From Saururus chinensis (lineage: Eukaryota; Streptophyta; Magnoliopsida; Piperales; Saururaceae): a stretch of 64,000 nucleotides of DNA. The notes under the pieces were generated by a model. The model did not search any database, was not told the DNA's origin, and worked only from the letters and a program-made list of their open reading frames with translations. The stretch is from contig CP141145.1 of the NCBI GenBank assembly GCA_035235625.1, positions 44,124,668 through 44,188,667 on the forward strand. Direction: 5' to 3'. How positions within the stretch are numbered: the stretch's first letter is position 1; each line of letters starts with the position of its first letter. Shown here piece after piece: positions 52,250 through 64,000 of the stretch. A program made the translations under genes and the position numbers.

Positions 52250-52466
52250 TTAGAACCCACCTCGGAGGCAGAGGACAAGATGAAGTGTCGACTCCTGATG
52301 AATGTTATAATCGGCTAGGGTGCCCATCCCCCAGCTGCTTGCCTGCAAAAATAAGCCATTGTCTACAGTGCCTGAACTTTCCACCTCCAACGTGATCGTC
52401 TTCCCTGTTAAGGTCTTAACGAAACTTTGCATAACTCCACGCAGCCGCAAAACCAAGTGCAATGAA
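52250..52466 (-). pseudogene. Ubiquitin pseudogene with an internal deletion
   Basis: The minus strand reads [10 protein letters not shown] (the end of one ubiquitin repeat), then [20 protein letters not shown] and GTVDN. A deletion removes the VKAKIQDKEGIPPDQQ part, with a shifted remnant of the next segment. It resumes with [17 protein letters not shown] and CLRGGF plus stop. The extra residue after GG is how polyubiquitin genes end. Ile3 is changed to Ser and the GG between repeats is GV. It is therefore a broken polyubiquitin tail. It sits directly downstream of the ubiquitin-like gene on the same strand. Confidence 0.88.
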
Positions 52467-52586
52467 GATGATCCCCGTTAGGAATTTTTTATTCATGATA
52501 CTGACTACCACTTTATTTGCGCGCTCCCTAATCCAATAGCTTTATGGTTAAACAAAAACCATATCCAAGTGCAGCAATGCTGCTCC

Positions 52587-53318
52587 TCAATCTCCTCTAA
52601 CTACGCTGCCCTTGAAGACATGAAGATGATCCCCGTTTTTGACACCATGCTCCATGAGGCTCCGCCGTTCACTCAGGATCCTCTGCTTATGAATGAAGAA
52701 GTATTCGTCCTTGGGCAGGAGGTTGTTCTCTAACAGATGTTCCTGAACCTCGCTAACCGTGCTGGTATCGGCAACCGCTACTGGGATCTCCACCGAGTTC
52801 AGCGAGCTGGCAGTCTTCACCACCAAGTTCAGTCTCCTCGGCAGAGAACACCGTTTCTGCCGGGCCACGGGCTTTAGGACGGCCGTCACTTCGGAGTTCT
52901 CGAAGACGCCGTAGTCACTGAGAGTGGTCTGGTTGTCCATCTCCATGCCCGAGAAGAATAGCGTTAGTTTACTCGAGGCAACACCTGAGCACCTGCTGAT
53001 CTCCTCCTTAAGGTCTGCTACCGTCTCGGTTCCATTAACAAATAGACACACCCGTCTGGTCTCCATCCTCAGATAGATTTGCATAGTGCTGCCGGGGTGA
53101 TTCGGTCTAATGCTGAGATCAATCTGGGTGCCTTCGTGGATTTGATAGAACTCCATTTCTAGCTCGTCCACCAACTCAAAACTGTACACCGAGAGGGTTT
53201 GTTGAGAAACTGGCACACCCAACAATACTTCCAGCTTCTCTTTCAGCTCAAGAACGGTTGTCAGGAGGTCCACCTCCACAAGAAACTTACCCTGCTCTGT
53301 ACAGATGATGATGTTCAT
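52587..53318 (-). CDS. Protein of three ubiquitin-like domains
   Basis: A single-exon frame of 243 residues from the ATG at 53318. It splits into three ubiquitin-fold units: about 1-73 (MNIIICTEQGKFLVEV start), about 77-150 (STMQIYLRMETRRVCLFV) and about 161-237 (RRLNLVVKTASSLN). Each has the TV..LK or STVSEVQ helix start and a hydrophobic end, but ubiquitin identity is low. There is no di-glycine at the domain ends or at the C-terminus (VFKGSVVRGD), so it is not a precursor of conjugated ubiquitin. Such diverged polyubiquitin-like proteins occur in plants; their function is unknown to me. The clean frame suggests a real gene. Confidence 0.8.
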   Translation of the reverse strand: MNIIICTEQGKFLVEVDLLTTVLELKEKLEVLLGVPVSQQTLSVYSFELVDELEMEFYQIHEGTQIDLSIRPNHPGSTMQIYLRMETRRVCLFVNGTETVADLKEEISRCSGVASSKLTLFFSGMEMDNQTTLSDYGVFENSEVTAVLKPVARQKRCSLPRRLNLVVKTASSLNSVEIPVAVADTSTVSEVQEHLLENNLLPKDEYFFIHKQRILSERRSLMEHGVKNGDHLHVFKGSVVRGD

Positions 53319-53399
53319 TCTTTTGCTGAAGGTATCGATAGCCCCCTGTCAGGTCATCAACATGTTCAATGCAGAAAATATAAATGCTTGCAGTATTCA

Positions 53400-54480
53400 A
53401 ATAAATGATAAAAAGTTTTCGAAAGAAGGTTGATGATTGATGATTCCGCTCAAAGTGTCATGAAATTGTTTTGCTGAAATGAAGGTTGTCGATACCGCTC
53501 CAAGTTAACTATTTCTGATCAATCTCAACGTTGCATAACCCAGATCTTAAGCATGAAAAATGAAAGTAAGAGCTCTACCGGGAAAAGTTACCGACAAAAG
53601 GAATCGGAAGTCCAAAGTCCGCAGAAATTTGAAAGGACCAGCCAAATAAATTTGACAGTGGGAGAAGAATCAAAAGGGGACTGATCATACGAAGAACTCG
53701 ATTCTTAACATAGTCGTACGAACCGCCTATTCACAGTGTTCACTTCCAAGCTTGTCATGCAGAAATGGGCGGCATAACATATGCCTAATTACCGAACGCA
53801 ACGTCTTCCACAGTTCTACTCATGCACGTACAAACGCGTACTTTAAAAAAAAAATCATGTATCTTTTGTTCCTAATTAATTCTAACGACCGCAACGTATG
53901 GAAGTGCATTGGGTTAAATCTTTTCTTTCACATTTGTGTTAAAAGTAGAAATTTCTGTACCTTCGTGTTAAATCTCTACAAACAAATTAATTGGGAAGCG
54001 TCTACACTCGATGACTAGAGCTCGTGATCATAGTACATAGAGTCCTAGCACGCTACATAGAAGCTTGTCATTGTAAGGCCTCTATGTACCATGCTAGGAT
54101 TCATAGTCATCATGCCCTGTTAGAAAAACATTAAAACATTTTCCAAATAATAGGGGCAATAATACTAGGTTAGTGGGCCACTGTGCATAAGTAAGAAAGG
54201 TTGTATCAGCAACTGGTCTGTAAATAAGTGGGCACGGACTAAGATGGACTTGAAACTACTATATATACTAACAAGTGTACATAATAAGTGCGGCTTATCA
54301 CATAGCCTCCAACGCATGCACACTGATGAGTGTGAAGTATGCGCATATATATGCACAATAAAACATGTCCCCAGCACAACTCCGTGACAAGACGAGCCTT
54401 CAAACTTCAAGTATACTGATAAATTATTTATTGTAAAAAGAATAACTTACTACAATGAAAAGTTAGTAATTTTATTAGGT
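53400..54480. other. Upstream of the ubiquitin-like gene, non-coding
   Basis: No further gene seen. Open frames at 53752-54018 and 54165-54410 lack recognisable domains. Confidence 0.4.
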
Positions 54481-55440
54481 GGAGATGTCTGCATGAAGGC
54501 TGGTTTCAAAATCAACAATGCCCTCGGGAGGTTCTGATCATCAAGCTGCTATTGGTGTCATTTGTAGAGTGGTCGGATCAGCGGAAGCACGGTGGGATGA
54601 AGGTGGCATACCAATCAAAAAATTATCCTTTTGATATAATCTACAACAATCATGTATAAACTCAAATCAATTAGCAATAAACCTTCATCCAAGCATAGAT
54701 CATGCGATTAAAAATACAAAGAGGGACAATAGCGTACTGACCTAAGCTTTTCAGCCCCTAGCACGCCCACAATTCCTTCATGATTCCAATTGGATGGAAT
54801 AAATATCAAAAAGATCAATAAGAAAAGATGTTTTACCTTAGTATGTGTTAATCCTTCTTCACCTTACTCTTGGATACCAAAACTTAGCAACAATGACACC
54901 CCAAAGCTTCTTGATTGTCGCCCAAATCAGTGAGGAATGCTATCCTCTTTGATTGCCTCGTTAAGAAAAAGAGAAGAGTGGATTAAATGGGGCAGCCAAC
55001 AAGTTTTCTCCCAAAGCTTGTGCAAGCTGCACCAAAGAGAGAGAAGGGGGGGTAGATTGGGAGAGAGAGAGGAAGGGGGGCAACCCAATCTCATTGGGGC
55101 TTCTCCTCTCTCTCTTATTCCTTAAATACCCCTCTCTAATCCACTCTTTAATGGGCTCCTAATTGGGCTTCACTTACTAGGCTTATTTGTTGAGTTTTCT
55201 AGTTTAATTAAATGGTCAAACATAACGAGAGTGAGCTCTGCCTCTCAGAGCCAACGGAGTTCTGGACCCCTGTATACGGCTAAGCCCGCATCCCACCCTC
55301 AACACATAATTTGTGTGTTTAAACCCCATAACATATTAATACACAACCTAGTCTCATGCCTAGTGTGCATGAATAACGTCGACGGAACCCAATCGAATTA
55401 GTATAACAATAATACATGTGGGGTCGGCGTAACTACCCTC
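54481..55440. other. Possible decayed LTR
   Basis: The stretch has an LTR-like make-up (AGCGGAAGCACGGTGGGATG near the left; GAGAGAGAGGAAGGG and ATTGGGCTTCACTTACTAGGC in the middle; GTGTGCATGAATAACGTCG near the right). No terminal TG/CA pair with TSD could be fixed and there are no coding motifs. Confidence 0.35.
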
Positions 55441-56356
55441 ACCAGTATGACCTGTACCGATTTACCCAGACCACGATAACATTAGACCAAACCGGGCCCG
55501 AGCCCATACCATGGTCCAACATCATCATCATGGCCAACTCGTTGCCGGCATTGCTTCTGAAATTGGTGCTGCCCCTGCTATCATTGCTAAGGTAACTGCA
55601 TGTCTGAAAGGCCTGCATCTTGCTAAAATTTTGTTTCAATGAATATGAACTTCCAGGAGATTCTCTTTTACTTTTGAACTGTTTAGAAGAGTTCGTTTGT
55701 GCCTTGGAGAATTAGAGTAATGCCTCCTCTTATACAAACTATCATCTACCAATCTTTCCGCTATAGCAGTTAATCATATTCACAATATCTACAGAGAAGT
55801 CAATACAGCGGCAAAACAAGTTTTATAATTTTACTTTTATTTCAGAAAAATGGTCCCCACTGGGGCTTTTTTGTGCCAAAAAAAGAGAGAAAAGGACATA
55901 AGGTATACATCAATTTGTTCCTATGTGTCCTATCAATCCCAATTGACATGCTGTACCAGGCCTACTTTTTTTTCGTATTTGTTTTTTGGCTCAAACGTCT
56001 CAAGCATACTTGCCCACATACCACGCCTGCATTTGCAGCAACACACACAAACCCACCCAGGAAAACAAGTTTGCCATATTTTTGTTCTTTTTCGTATCTA
56101 AAAAAACCACTATACCGCTGACTTCACAAAAGAATATTTTCAAGTGGAACATATCTTAAAATCAGGCTATCCATTTCCTGGCCTATCGCGGTTCAGATAT
56201 AATTCTTTCAAGGCATCATTCTTCTTATCAATTTAATAATACGATTCTTTTGGGGGAAAAACTACAATAGAAATACACTAACCATCTTGTGATACCGTCT
56301 ATCCCATGACCGTATCTTTGTCCAAGGACATAACAGCTCGTATAAGGACATGCCAG
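55441..56356. other. Downstream of TDP1
   Basis: Non-coding as far as I can see. The last 80 bases hold a second copy of part of the final TDP1 exon (see 56286-56314). Confidence 0.45.
56286..56314 (-). repeat. Duplicate of a final-exon segment of TDP1 in the 3' flank
   Basis: The minus strand reads TCATGGGATAGACGGTATCA, matching TCATGGGATAGACAGTATCG inside the last exon (about 56421-56449), with only a few differences over about 28 bases. It lies after the stop codon, about 135 bp from the original. Confidence 0.75.
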
Positions 56357-59300
56357 TCATGGATCTCCGTCTGAGTACAATTGAACATGGCGGGGCCAAA
56401 CTTGCCCATAAACATCCTTCTTGCGATACTGTCTATCCCATGACCACGGGACATCTGAAATGGAATTGGAGAGAACATAGGATATATCAGTCCCAATTAA
56501 ATACCAAACTCAAGCCAAAAAAAAGTAATTAATCACAATAAGTGTCTTTTGTCAAGCAATATTCAATCAAAGAGCAACCTCGCAGGCTAATTATTCACTG
56601 GTCTTACCTTCAGGTGAGTACCGCTGTGGAGGAAGTCGATATGGAATTGGCAGTTCTATAACTTTAGACGATGAATCACAATCATTTTCTTCCCAACAGA
56701 GAGTGACAAGTTTTGTCATAGGTGCATTAAATTTTGCTGAGTTGTTCTTTGGCTAGATTAATAAAGAGAAAGAGTCACTTATCTCCAAAACGATTTAGAT
56801 GTCCGTAGCCATTTCCAAAAGAATTTAAATGACTAATTTGTGTATGTTTCTCATGGTGAAGAACACAATGTTCTCTGTAAAAACCTTAAGAGGGAAGAGA
56901 ATATATAGGAGACAAGGGTACCTGAGTGGTTCCGATGTTTTCGGTACAAGAAAATCCATAATTTTGCTCCAAAGTTTTTGAAGGCAAGAATAGCACACCA
57001 AGCTGGCATCTCAAGGAAGAATTTTAAATCAACTCAAAAAGATCTGTCACGGCAAATAGTACTACCAAACAATTTAAATCATATCCTTACATCAGACAAT
57101 AGCATAATACCAAGCACTCCAAAAGATCAAGTTTAAATCCCTTAAATGAGAAATTAAGAATCATTATTCGGAAAAAAAAACCTCATAGGAGCGGATCATA
57201 AGTTGAGAATTATTCTTCTGGAGGGCACCCCAAGCAGCCTTACTTAAATTAGCAGAAGTCAGGAGAAACCAACTGTTGAAAGAAGGCAAGAAACAAGATA
57301 CGTCTATGGTTAAAACTCCAGAGCCAGAATGTGTATAACACACATCAAATGCTAGAAGTAATATGCATAAGATGAAAATTTAGAAATCCCCAGTGGATTC
57401 TTACGCAAGGTTCTGGCCACTGTAGCGAGTATATGATTTTATGTGAGGCATTGCACGGCTGGCAAGAAAAAACCATATTAGCAATAATTATGTAAAATTT
57501 GCAACAACATTAAGGAGAAATTGTTATCTGCACATCAATAACAGATAAAACTATGAAAATTACTAGTACATGAAAGGGAGTCCAAGTTCAGAGAAGAGAA
57601 AGACAAATAAAGAAAACATATTTAACTAACTAATGTATCGAAATTCAGCAGTCTTAATGTCAGCTTTTGAATTCCTCAAATCGACCACACTTGTCATTTA
57701 AATGTTCGGCATTCACATAGTTGTGCACACTGGATGCAATAAGATATTGCAAACCAGTAAACATTCTTCATCATTTGCCATATGCATACACAGCCATTGA
57801 TAGTTTTCATCATGACATTCTCTCTAGAATGCTTAAAATGATTATCCATGTGGGATAGGATACTGAAGTTTTAAAACTGGATGGTCAACCTGATGCAATT
57901 CTCTAATGTGTGAAAAATATTCATGATGTAACCCATGGGTCACCATATACATTATGTGTGTGTCCGTATGAGAGAGAGAGAGAGTACCCACGACCAGTGT
58001 GATTTGCTTCCCATTTTGCCCAATATTTCTTCAGAAGATTTTTCTCAACATTTTTTTGTGGGCTGGGAATAGCATTGCCAGCAGCATAACCCTGCAGTAT
58101 TAAGAAGTATAACTATGCAGAATCCTATTAACTATAGCATAGAAGTCTAAGCTACAAATCAAGGAGAAATATAGAACAAACTCACAATTAGAAATGTATA
58201 ACCTACAGTAAGAGAATTTCACGTCCATAGGTACCACTGGAAACCCTATCTAAACTATTCATTACTTAACCGCTAGAAAGGATAGGTATAAGATACAGCA
58301 GTTAGTCAAGGACTGCATACCTCCAAAGAGCATCTAACATCTTCAACGGTGGGCCATATTATCTGAGCTTTTCCCAAGCCCAATGGGGTTTTATCATGTG
58401 ACATACCCGATGACATAGAATATGCCAATTCATCCATCCACTTCTCATCCAATGACCCAAGAGAAGAAAACTATGATAGAAATACACAAACCACCAAGGT
58501 TCAGAATAAAAGGAGAGTGACGCCTGAAAGAAGTCACATATAGAATAGGAACAAACTGGGAGAAAAAGGAGAAGAGAAACAATAATAATAGGCCTTATCC
58601 CACTTACATAATTGGGCAACAGAAATTCCAATTTTCCACTCAATTCAGTTATGCTCAAACAATTCAAGTGAGATAGACCAAAATTAAAATACAATGTTTG
58701 TTATTTATGCTTTATACAGGGAAGCATGGAACAAACTAGAAATGCCTCAACTTCAAAACATACCGAGGATACTCAAACCAATCAGAAAAGGTATTTGCAT
58801 TAAATTGAATAACCTGAGCTAAGTCCGCAGCACTAAAAAACTAACAACTAAAATCTTCTTCTCTGTTCGCCTCTTTGGTAGGAAAAAGAGTATCAAATGA
58901 AATAAACACCTGATAAATAAGAGGGGAATTTCGGAATGCCTTGTCAAAATAACAACCATGAAGAACATCTCGCAGTTTCATATGGCCCCACTTTTTAAGG
59001 TTCGACCCACTATGATAGCCAGGAACTGACCCAATCAACCTGACCTACAAACAAAAAAACAATAAAAAATAAAAGGTAGATTTTCATCTTTATATGAAAA
59101 CTCAACTTTAGGCACTTCCAAGGTAATGGAAACATAATTAAAAAGATAAAATCATAAACTAAAACAAGAGTATGGAAAAGAAAACCATTGGCATTGATTG
59201 TTAACATAACTCCAACCATCCAAATATCTTTTTTTGACAATGATAAGGTCTTATAGCTTCATCACTAAGATAGCTGTTCAAAGAAAGTGTAAAAAAAATC

Positions 59301-62300
59301 CTCCAACCATGAAGCTAGTCAGGCACAAATCAGACTACTCCCTAATCAACTTGCCCTATCTGCAAGATCTCCTATGGTAAACAAAAAGTGTCATCCATCA
59401 CTATCTTCCTCCATCCAACTCAAGGATGTACTTTTAGATAAATCCACAAAAAAATAACAATTATATTGCCAACATATTAATTTGAATACCGCAGCACTTG
59501 TATAGTCAAACTTCTTAAAGAATGAAGCATTGAAATTCACATCGCCAAATGAAGGACAATTAATCCTGAGTTCGGGCCACTGCAGGTAAAAAACAGAAAC
59601 TGCAATTATGTTATGTCTTCTAAAAAAAATGATATGCAAAAAGTCTTTGTATCCAAATATGTAGCATAAAGATAATATGACTTATATTACTTAATCTGCA
59701 CGCAACTTATAGGGCCAAATGGAGGTAGAGTAAAATCAATAAAAAAAGTACCTTGAGTGCACTTAGGTAATCAATCAGGTCATTTTCAAATGAGCACTTG
59801 TCAGTTCCATCATTTTTGCTTTTCAAAGGAAAATCTTGCATCCATAATCCTTGGCTTTTATTGTTCCAATCAACATGGATTAAATTTGCAGTGTGAACAA
59901 CAACACGCACGCCATGAGGATATACAAGCAGCATAGCCTTTGAGTGATGGGTTCCATATGAGATGGGAAGTGGCGGTCGGTGCAAAACCCAGTTTGAAGG
60001 CTTTCTTCTCTGTAAACAAAAGAAGCAACAACACTTTGAAGAAAATTCACAACAATCTACTGAAAAATCTCACTGATGGACCTGAAATTATCTTGTCATT
60101 CAAGCATGGCCACAAAAATTTTTGTTGAGGGCATAGCCACTTCATATAATGTTTTTCACTCCTGACTCTAACTGCTGTTGAAGATTTATTCTGCCATTCC
60201 AGATTATACAATTTCTTAATATGCCCTTTACCTTCAGAGTTCCAAAAGCACCATTCCCAAGGCTTCAACTATCTTCCTCGACATGTGTCTATTTCCACAT
60301 TTACATCTCCATCTATTCCAGGCTTAAATTAAATGTGATCACTGTAGCTTAATTGAAGCTCTGAAAGCATAAATTATTAATCAATTCAAGGTTTAGCTCG
60401 GCATCATAGCATGCAATGGCCGGTTACTGTGGTTTTAGGAATACCACCTTTGATATGATAAAAATAAGAATTGGTGAGTGAAAGGAGGGGGCAATACTGG
60501 TCAGGAAGAAGCATTATGCTGGTGGTTAATTACAATACGTAATGCATTGAGGTAGAGAAATGAGAATGGACTGTCAAAATACACAACAAGGTTGATGCAT
60601 GGACGATGAATGAAAAGAAAAGCAACTTCTTACTGGATGATAATACTGTAAATGCCTTTGAGGGAATAAGATAGGGTGAACTAGCAAAGGGAGTCAATGC
60701 CTCAAAGAAAAAATACTAAAGGCAGTTTAGACTATTTGCATAATCTATAAGGGTACGATGGGCATTAGATGATAATAAGGGTCATGAGTGAATCAAAATA
60801 ATTTGAAGTGGCCATGCCCAATTGAAATATTTTAAAATGGCTACACCTGAATGATAAGTTGATATCAGGATCACTACAATTCCTCAAGAAAATTCATCAA
60901 CTAAACCTTCATATGTTCCAGTGAAGCGCCACTCTCTCCATGAATGACAAGCACATGGGAGATCCTCTGGAGTAGTGGACATGCTGCAGCAAAGAAAATT
61001 AATTATGAAAAGAAAATGAAGCAAACAGAAATAAAAACAGTAGCCTAAGAGCACTTCTCAGTGCTTTCAAATTAACTCGACATCATTGTGTAGGAAGTAA
61101 GCCATGGAAACCTTGTAATCAGAAGCTATTAACAGTTTCACAGAATTGGTATCGACCATATTACAGCTAAATAAGATTTTGAACATCTTTTAGCTGACTG
61201 ATTCATTCAAAGTAGACGAAAAGGTAGCAGAAGAGAAGCTCTAAATTCTACCATTACGGTCAGACATAAAACAACCAATCAAATATGGAAAGTAGAAACC
61301 AGTTTTCATATTAAAACTCAGACATACAGACCGACTCCAGATAAGGTGCAGATGATGATGACAGTAGCATAGGAAATCAAGAACTTTTGTTAATGATCAG
61401 TAAAAGATTTTGTTCTGTAATATCATATCAAAGATTTAAATAAGCTGGAGAGCACTATTCAAAGTTGAAGAGTGGTCAATGTAGCTGTTGACAGCATAGG
61501 CATTCTCTTCTTATATCTGTTATAATAGTAAATTCCACATACATGCAAAACAAAATTTTTGGCATTTCCCTTTCTGTATTTGTGATGGCTGAAGGAAAAG
61601 AAAAGAATATACTCTACAAGAACAAACATCAATTTGTTTCCTATATCAGTCGGAGTCTCCAAAAAGCTTTAAAATTTCAAACTTATCATATTTTGTATGT
61701 ATAGAGTAAATTATAATAGGCCTGTTTGCGATAAATTCCAAAATGGACCCTCTAAAAGATCATGTCAAAGAACTCACCTGACATCAACCACTCCACGTCT
61801 ACCATGTAATTTGAAAGGACAGCTACAAGCACATTTCCCTACTAATTCATTAATCAAAGAACTATCAGATGCCAGGAATTAATTTTCACCACTAATAATT
61901 TGAAGATTACATATACTCTTAGATCGTTCATAAACTTAATCATATATTCTTATATTAACAAGATAAAGAAAATTAATGAAGTACTGGTAAAGATTGAATA
62001 GCTAGTTGAAGGATCACAATAAAAGCTTACTTACACAGAAGATGTCATTGAAAAGCATTTTACATTGAGAAAGACACAATGAACTATTATATGCTCCCTT
62101 TATTTATTTTTACCTCTATTGTAGGAAGTAGGAACATATACACCTACCTGTATCACATCGTCTAAGGAAACAGAGGAAGTATTTGCCCATGCTGGTATCC
62201 CTTGAACTCGCAAGAGTTGAAAGGTTAAGGGTAGGCTTTCATTGGAGACACCAAAATGACGGATGGGCTCCATTGCAGCAGAAGAAACATCAGCATTTGA

Positions 62301-63479
62301 TTTATCTAGTGAATCATGCTTTTTGCTACTTGAGATACTATTATTCCACAACTCCTGTGTGAAAGAGATTATACGAACTTTAGATCAGGACACTCATAGA
62401 AGCAAGTAGCCAGACAGTTAATGACGACAACAGATGCAAAAAATAAAAATGAGGGAACCTGCAAATTTCGAGCAAATGATTCATCTTCCAATATTTGGTG
62501 TTTCCTTTTCAGGTTTGAAATCTGCCCTTCATTCAATTTCTCTTTATTACGTGCAGATATTTCCTTCTCTAGAATCAGTGATTCGTATTTGAACATGAAA
62601 TTCCCTGGTATAAACTCCAGGGTATCATCAAATGCAAGTTTAGCTTTTTCATGAGAACTAAGCTTCCGTCTGCATGATCCAGATTGAATAATAACGGGAT
62701 TGGGTCCCTCCTGAGTGAATATCAATCACACAAATGAACATTATCAAAATGAGCACATAAATGAAGCAAGAACAACTTTTTCTTGAATTTCCAGATTCCC
62801 ATTTCCACTGCTGCTCCAGATAAAACTTACTAAAGAAAGGAAGACGTTCATGAAGAAAAGAGGTCAAAATTGCTTTTACCACAACTACTTCTACTGAACC
62901 ATCATCCATCGCATTCAAACTGACATGCTTTCGGCTCACTCTCTTGTCTGATACAGAGAGATGGCCGCGGCCCACGACATTGACGCCTTTGAAAACTGGT
63001 ATCATCGAGACTGAATCATCATGTTCCTCGTGTCCGTCCTTAAGAGGTATCAAAACTCCAATCTTTTCCTGAACAGTTAAGTAAGGTCAGTGCGGGTAAA
63101 AAGATGAATGCAACATAGAGAGCTGGTAGCAGTCGACAGCCAAAATACCAGAGCTGGAGTGGGTGCTGTTCCATCGCAACAACGAATTCAGCAATTTTAA
63201 ACACATTCGCATTCATTACAGATATGTAAATGACATTCCGAAACAAGATAAGATGAAAAGGCTTTATCATATAATCTTTCAAGTCCATCTATGACATAAA
63301 ACATAAGCTTTTTTTTCCTTTTCAGAAATGGTCTAGAGAATCAAAATTGGCAAGCCATGTTCTTAGCAAAAAGAAAACTTTGTTGTATGTTTGATGTTCC
63401 ACAACATTCAGTCTTCATTATAGACTTGGAGAAGACAGAAAAGCAAAAGAAGTCAGATACATACCCCGGTTGCTGCCAT
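56357..63479 (-). CDS. TDP1: Tyrosyl-DNA phosphodiesterase 1 with N-terminal FHA domain
   Basis: It removes topoisomerase I peptides and other adducts from DNA 3' ends. Sixteen exons, all GT-AG and in phase, give 668 residues: 63479-63465, 63068-62880, 62710-62459, 62354-62148, 61838-61778, 60983-60907, 60009-59752, 59579-59490, 59044-58910, 58470-58321, 58091-57988, 57458-57405, 57272-57182, 57002-56922, 56752-56608, 56454-56357. The FHA domain lies near the N-terminus (GRGHLSVS about 38-45, SRKH 50-53). The two catalytic HKN motifs are intact: [10 protein letters not shown] (His289, Lys291) with [11 protein letters not shown] (Asn309), and [10 protein letters not shown] (His518, Lys520) with [11 protein letters not shown] (Asn539). 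It ends DVYGQVWPR plus a short tail. The layout agrees with Arabidopsis TDP1 (605 residues, also with an FHA domain); the extra length lies mainly in the linker after the FHA domain. Confidence 0.94.
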
Positions 63480-64000
63480 TGAAAGGAGTCCCTCGAGCCA
63501 AAACGTTCAGAAAGCCATCGCCAATGCCCTCAACAGATAGACTCTGCCTAATCAGCAATCAGAGAGGATCTCTGAATTTGGTGGAAAGTGGAGAATGGTG
63601 AAGCAACGCCAACTGCAAGTGGCGCTGGTGAGCATGCCCGCGTCAGCGCCTCAGGCCGAGGGCTCACTGGACGAGGACTCACAGTGGGGTTTGGGCGGGT
63701 GGAGCTGACGCCTGCCAGCATTTGATTCCCTTATGCAGACCCGGTTCCTTAAATGGGTCAGTTTAGATGGGAACCGGGTCTAATGGGTTTCACTAACCAA
63801 GAACCGGTTGAATAGCTTGATAAGAGGGAAGCATTTTATATGCACTCTGATTTACGGCTGGGAATCGGGTCGGGTTGGCCTTGACCCTCACTAAAATCGG
63901 GTCGAGTTATGACCCGACCATATTTTAAAATCGGGTCAAAAATCTAAACCCTAATTTTACTTGAGTCGAGTTAGGTCGGGTATGCGGGTAACCCTACTTT
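63480..64000. other. TDP1 upstream region and ACCGGGTC-rich repeats
   Basis: After the short 5' UTR, 63640-64000 contains many copies of GGGTC, CGGGTCGGGTT and GACCCGACC in both orientations. This is typical of the ends of small plant transposons or of low-complexity repeats. No gene. Confidence 0.45.

Noticed and set aside
61020-61170. Minus-strand frame considered as the missing TDP1 exon ([12 protein letters not shown])
   Set aside because: Stops occur in frame and there is no donor in phase; 61778-61838 encodes the expected [14 protein letters not shown] with perfect splice sites and phase.

Overview
The window is nuclear DNA of a flowering plant. It is AT-rich and full of transposable elements, with intron-containing plant genes: a pectin methylesterase, a SYP132-type syntaxin, THI4/THI1 thiazole synthase, an XTH8-like xyloglucan endotransglucosylase, and an FHA-containing TDP1. 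The strong GC contrast between some exons (PME, THI1) and the surrounding DNA would fit a monocot or an early-diverging angiosperm, but I cannot name a species.

Layout. 1-3321: right part of a long LTR (family A). 4981-6785 (-): pectinesterase with PMEI pro-region. 7354-12906: solo LTR of family B with a 3.4 kb solo LTR of family A nested inside it (8180-11608); both have exact 5-bp target-site duplications. 12992-15190: a graveyard of gene pieces: a frameshifted Gfo/Idh/MocA oxidoreductase fragment, a long inverted repeat enclosing an AACGTT-rich minisatellite, and the last exon of a 26S proteasome RPT1 gene with an in-frame stop. 19840-23424: a third family A solo LTR with a perfect TSD. 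25615-29278 (+): SYP132-like syntaxin, 13 exons. 30012-31272 (-): thiamine thiazole synthase, two exons. 32131-32490: two overlapping hairpin elements. 37444-40530: tandem hairpin units followed by a hAT-like element that was entered by a Ty1-copia element, now deleted and internally inverted, with TTATC TSDs. 41152-42665 (+): XTH. 43648-43836 (-): 5' fragment of a sterol C5-desaturase gene. 44147-49094: fourth family A LTR with a family C solo LTR nested in it (47135-48787, TSD CTAAT). 50328-51016: hAT-like non-autonomous element with an exact 8-bp TSD. 52250-53318 (-): a ubiquitin pseudogene next to a three-domain ubiquitin-like protein gene. 56357-63479 (-): TDP1, whose 16 exons could all be placed with consistent reading phase.

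The intact genes are single, independently transcribed units with unrelated jobs: cell-wall remodelling (PME, XTH), plasma-membrane secretion (SYP132), thiamine precursor synthesis in plastids (THI1), and repair of topoisomerase-DNA adducts (TDP1). They do not form a pathway cluster. The most unusual content is in the repeats. Every long gypsy-like LTR complete enough to judge is solo, and no gag/pol remains for any of them. The family A copies carry a minisatellite at the same internal position with different copy numbers. One inverted-repeat block appears to have trapped a host gene exon.
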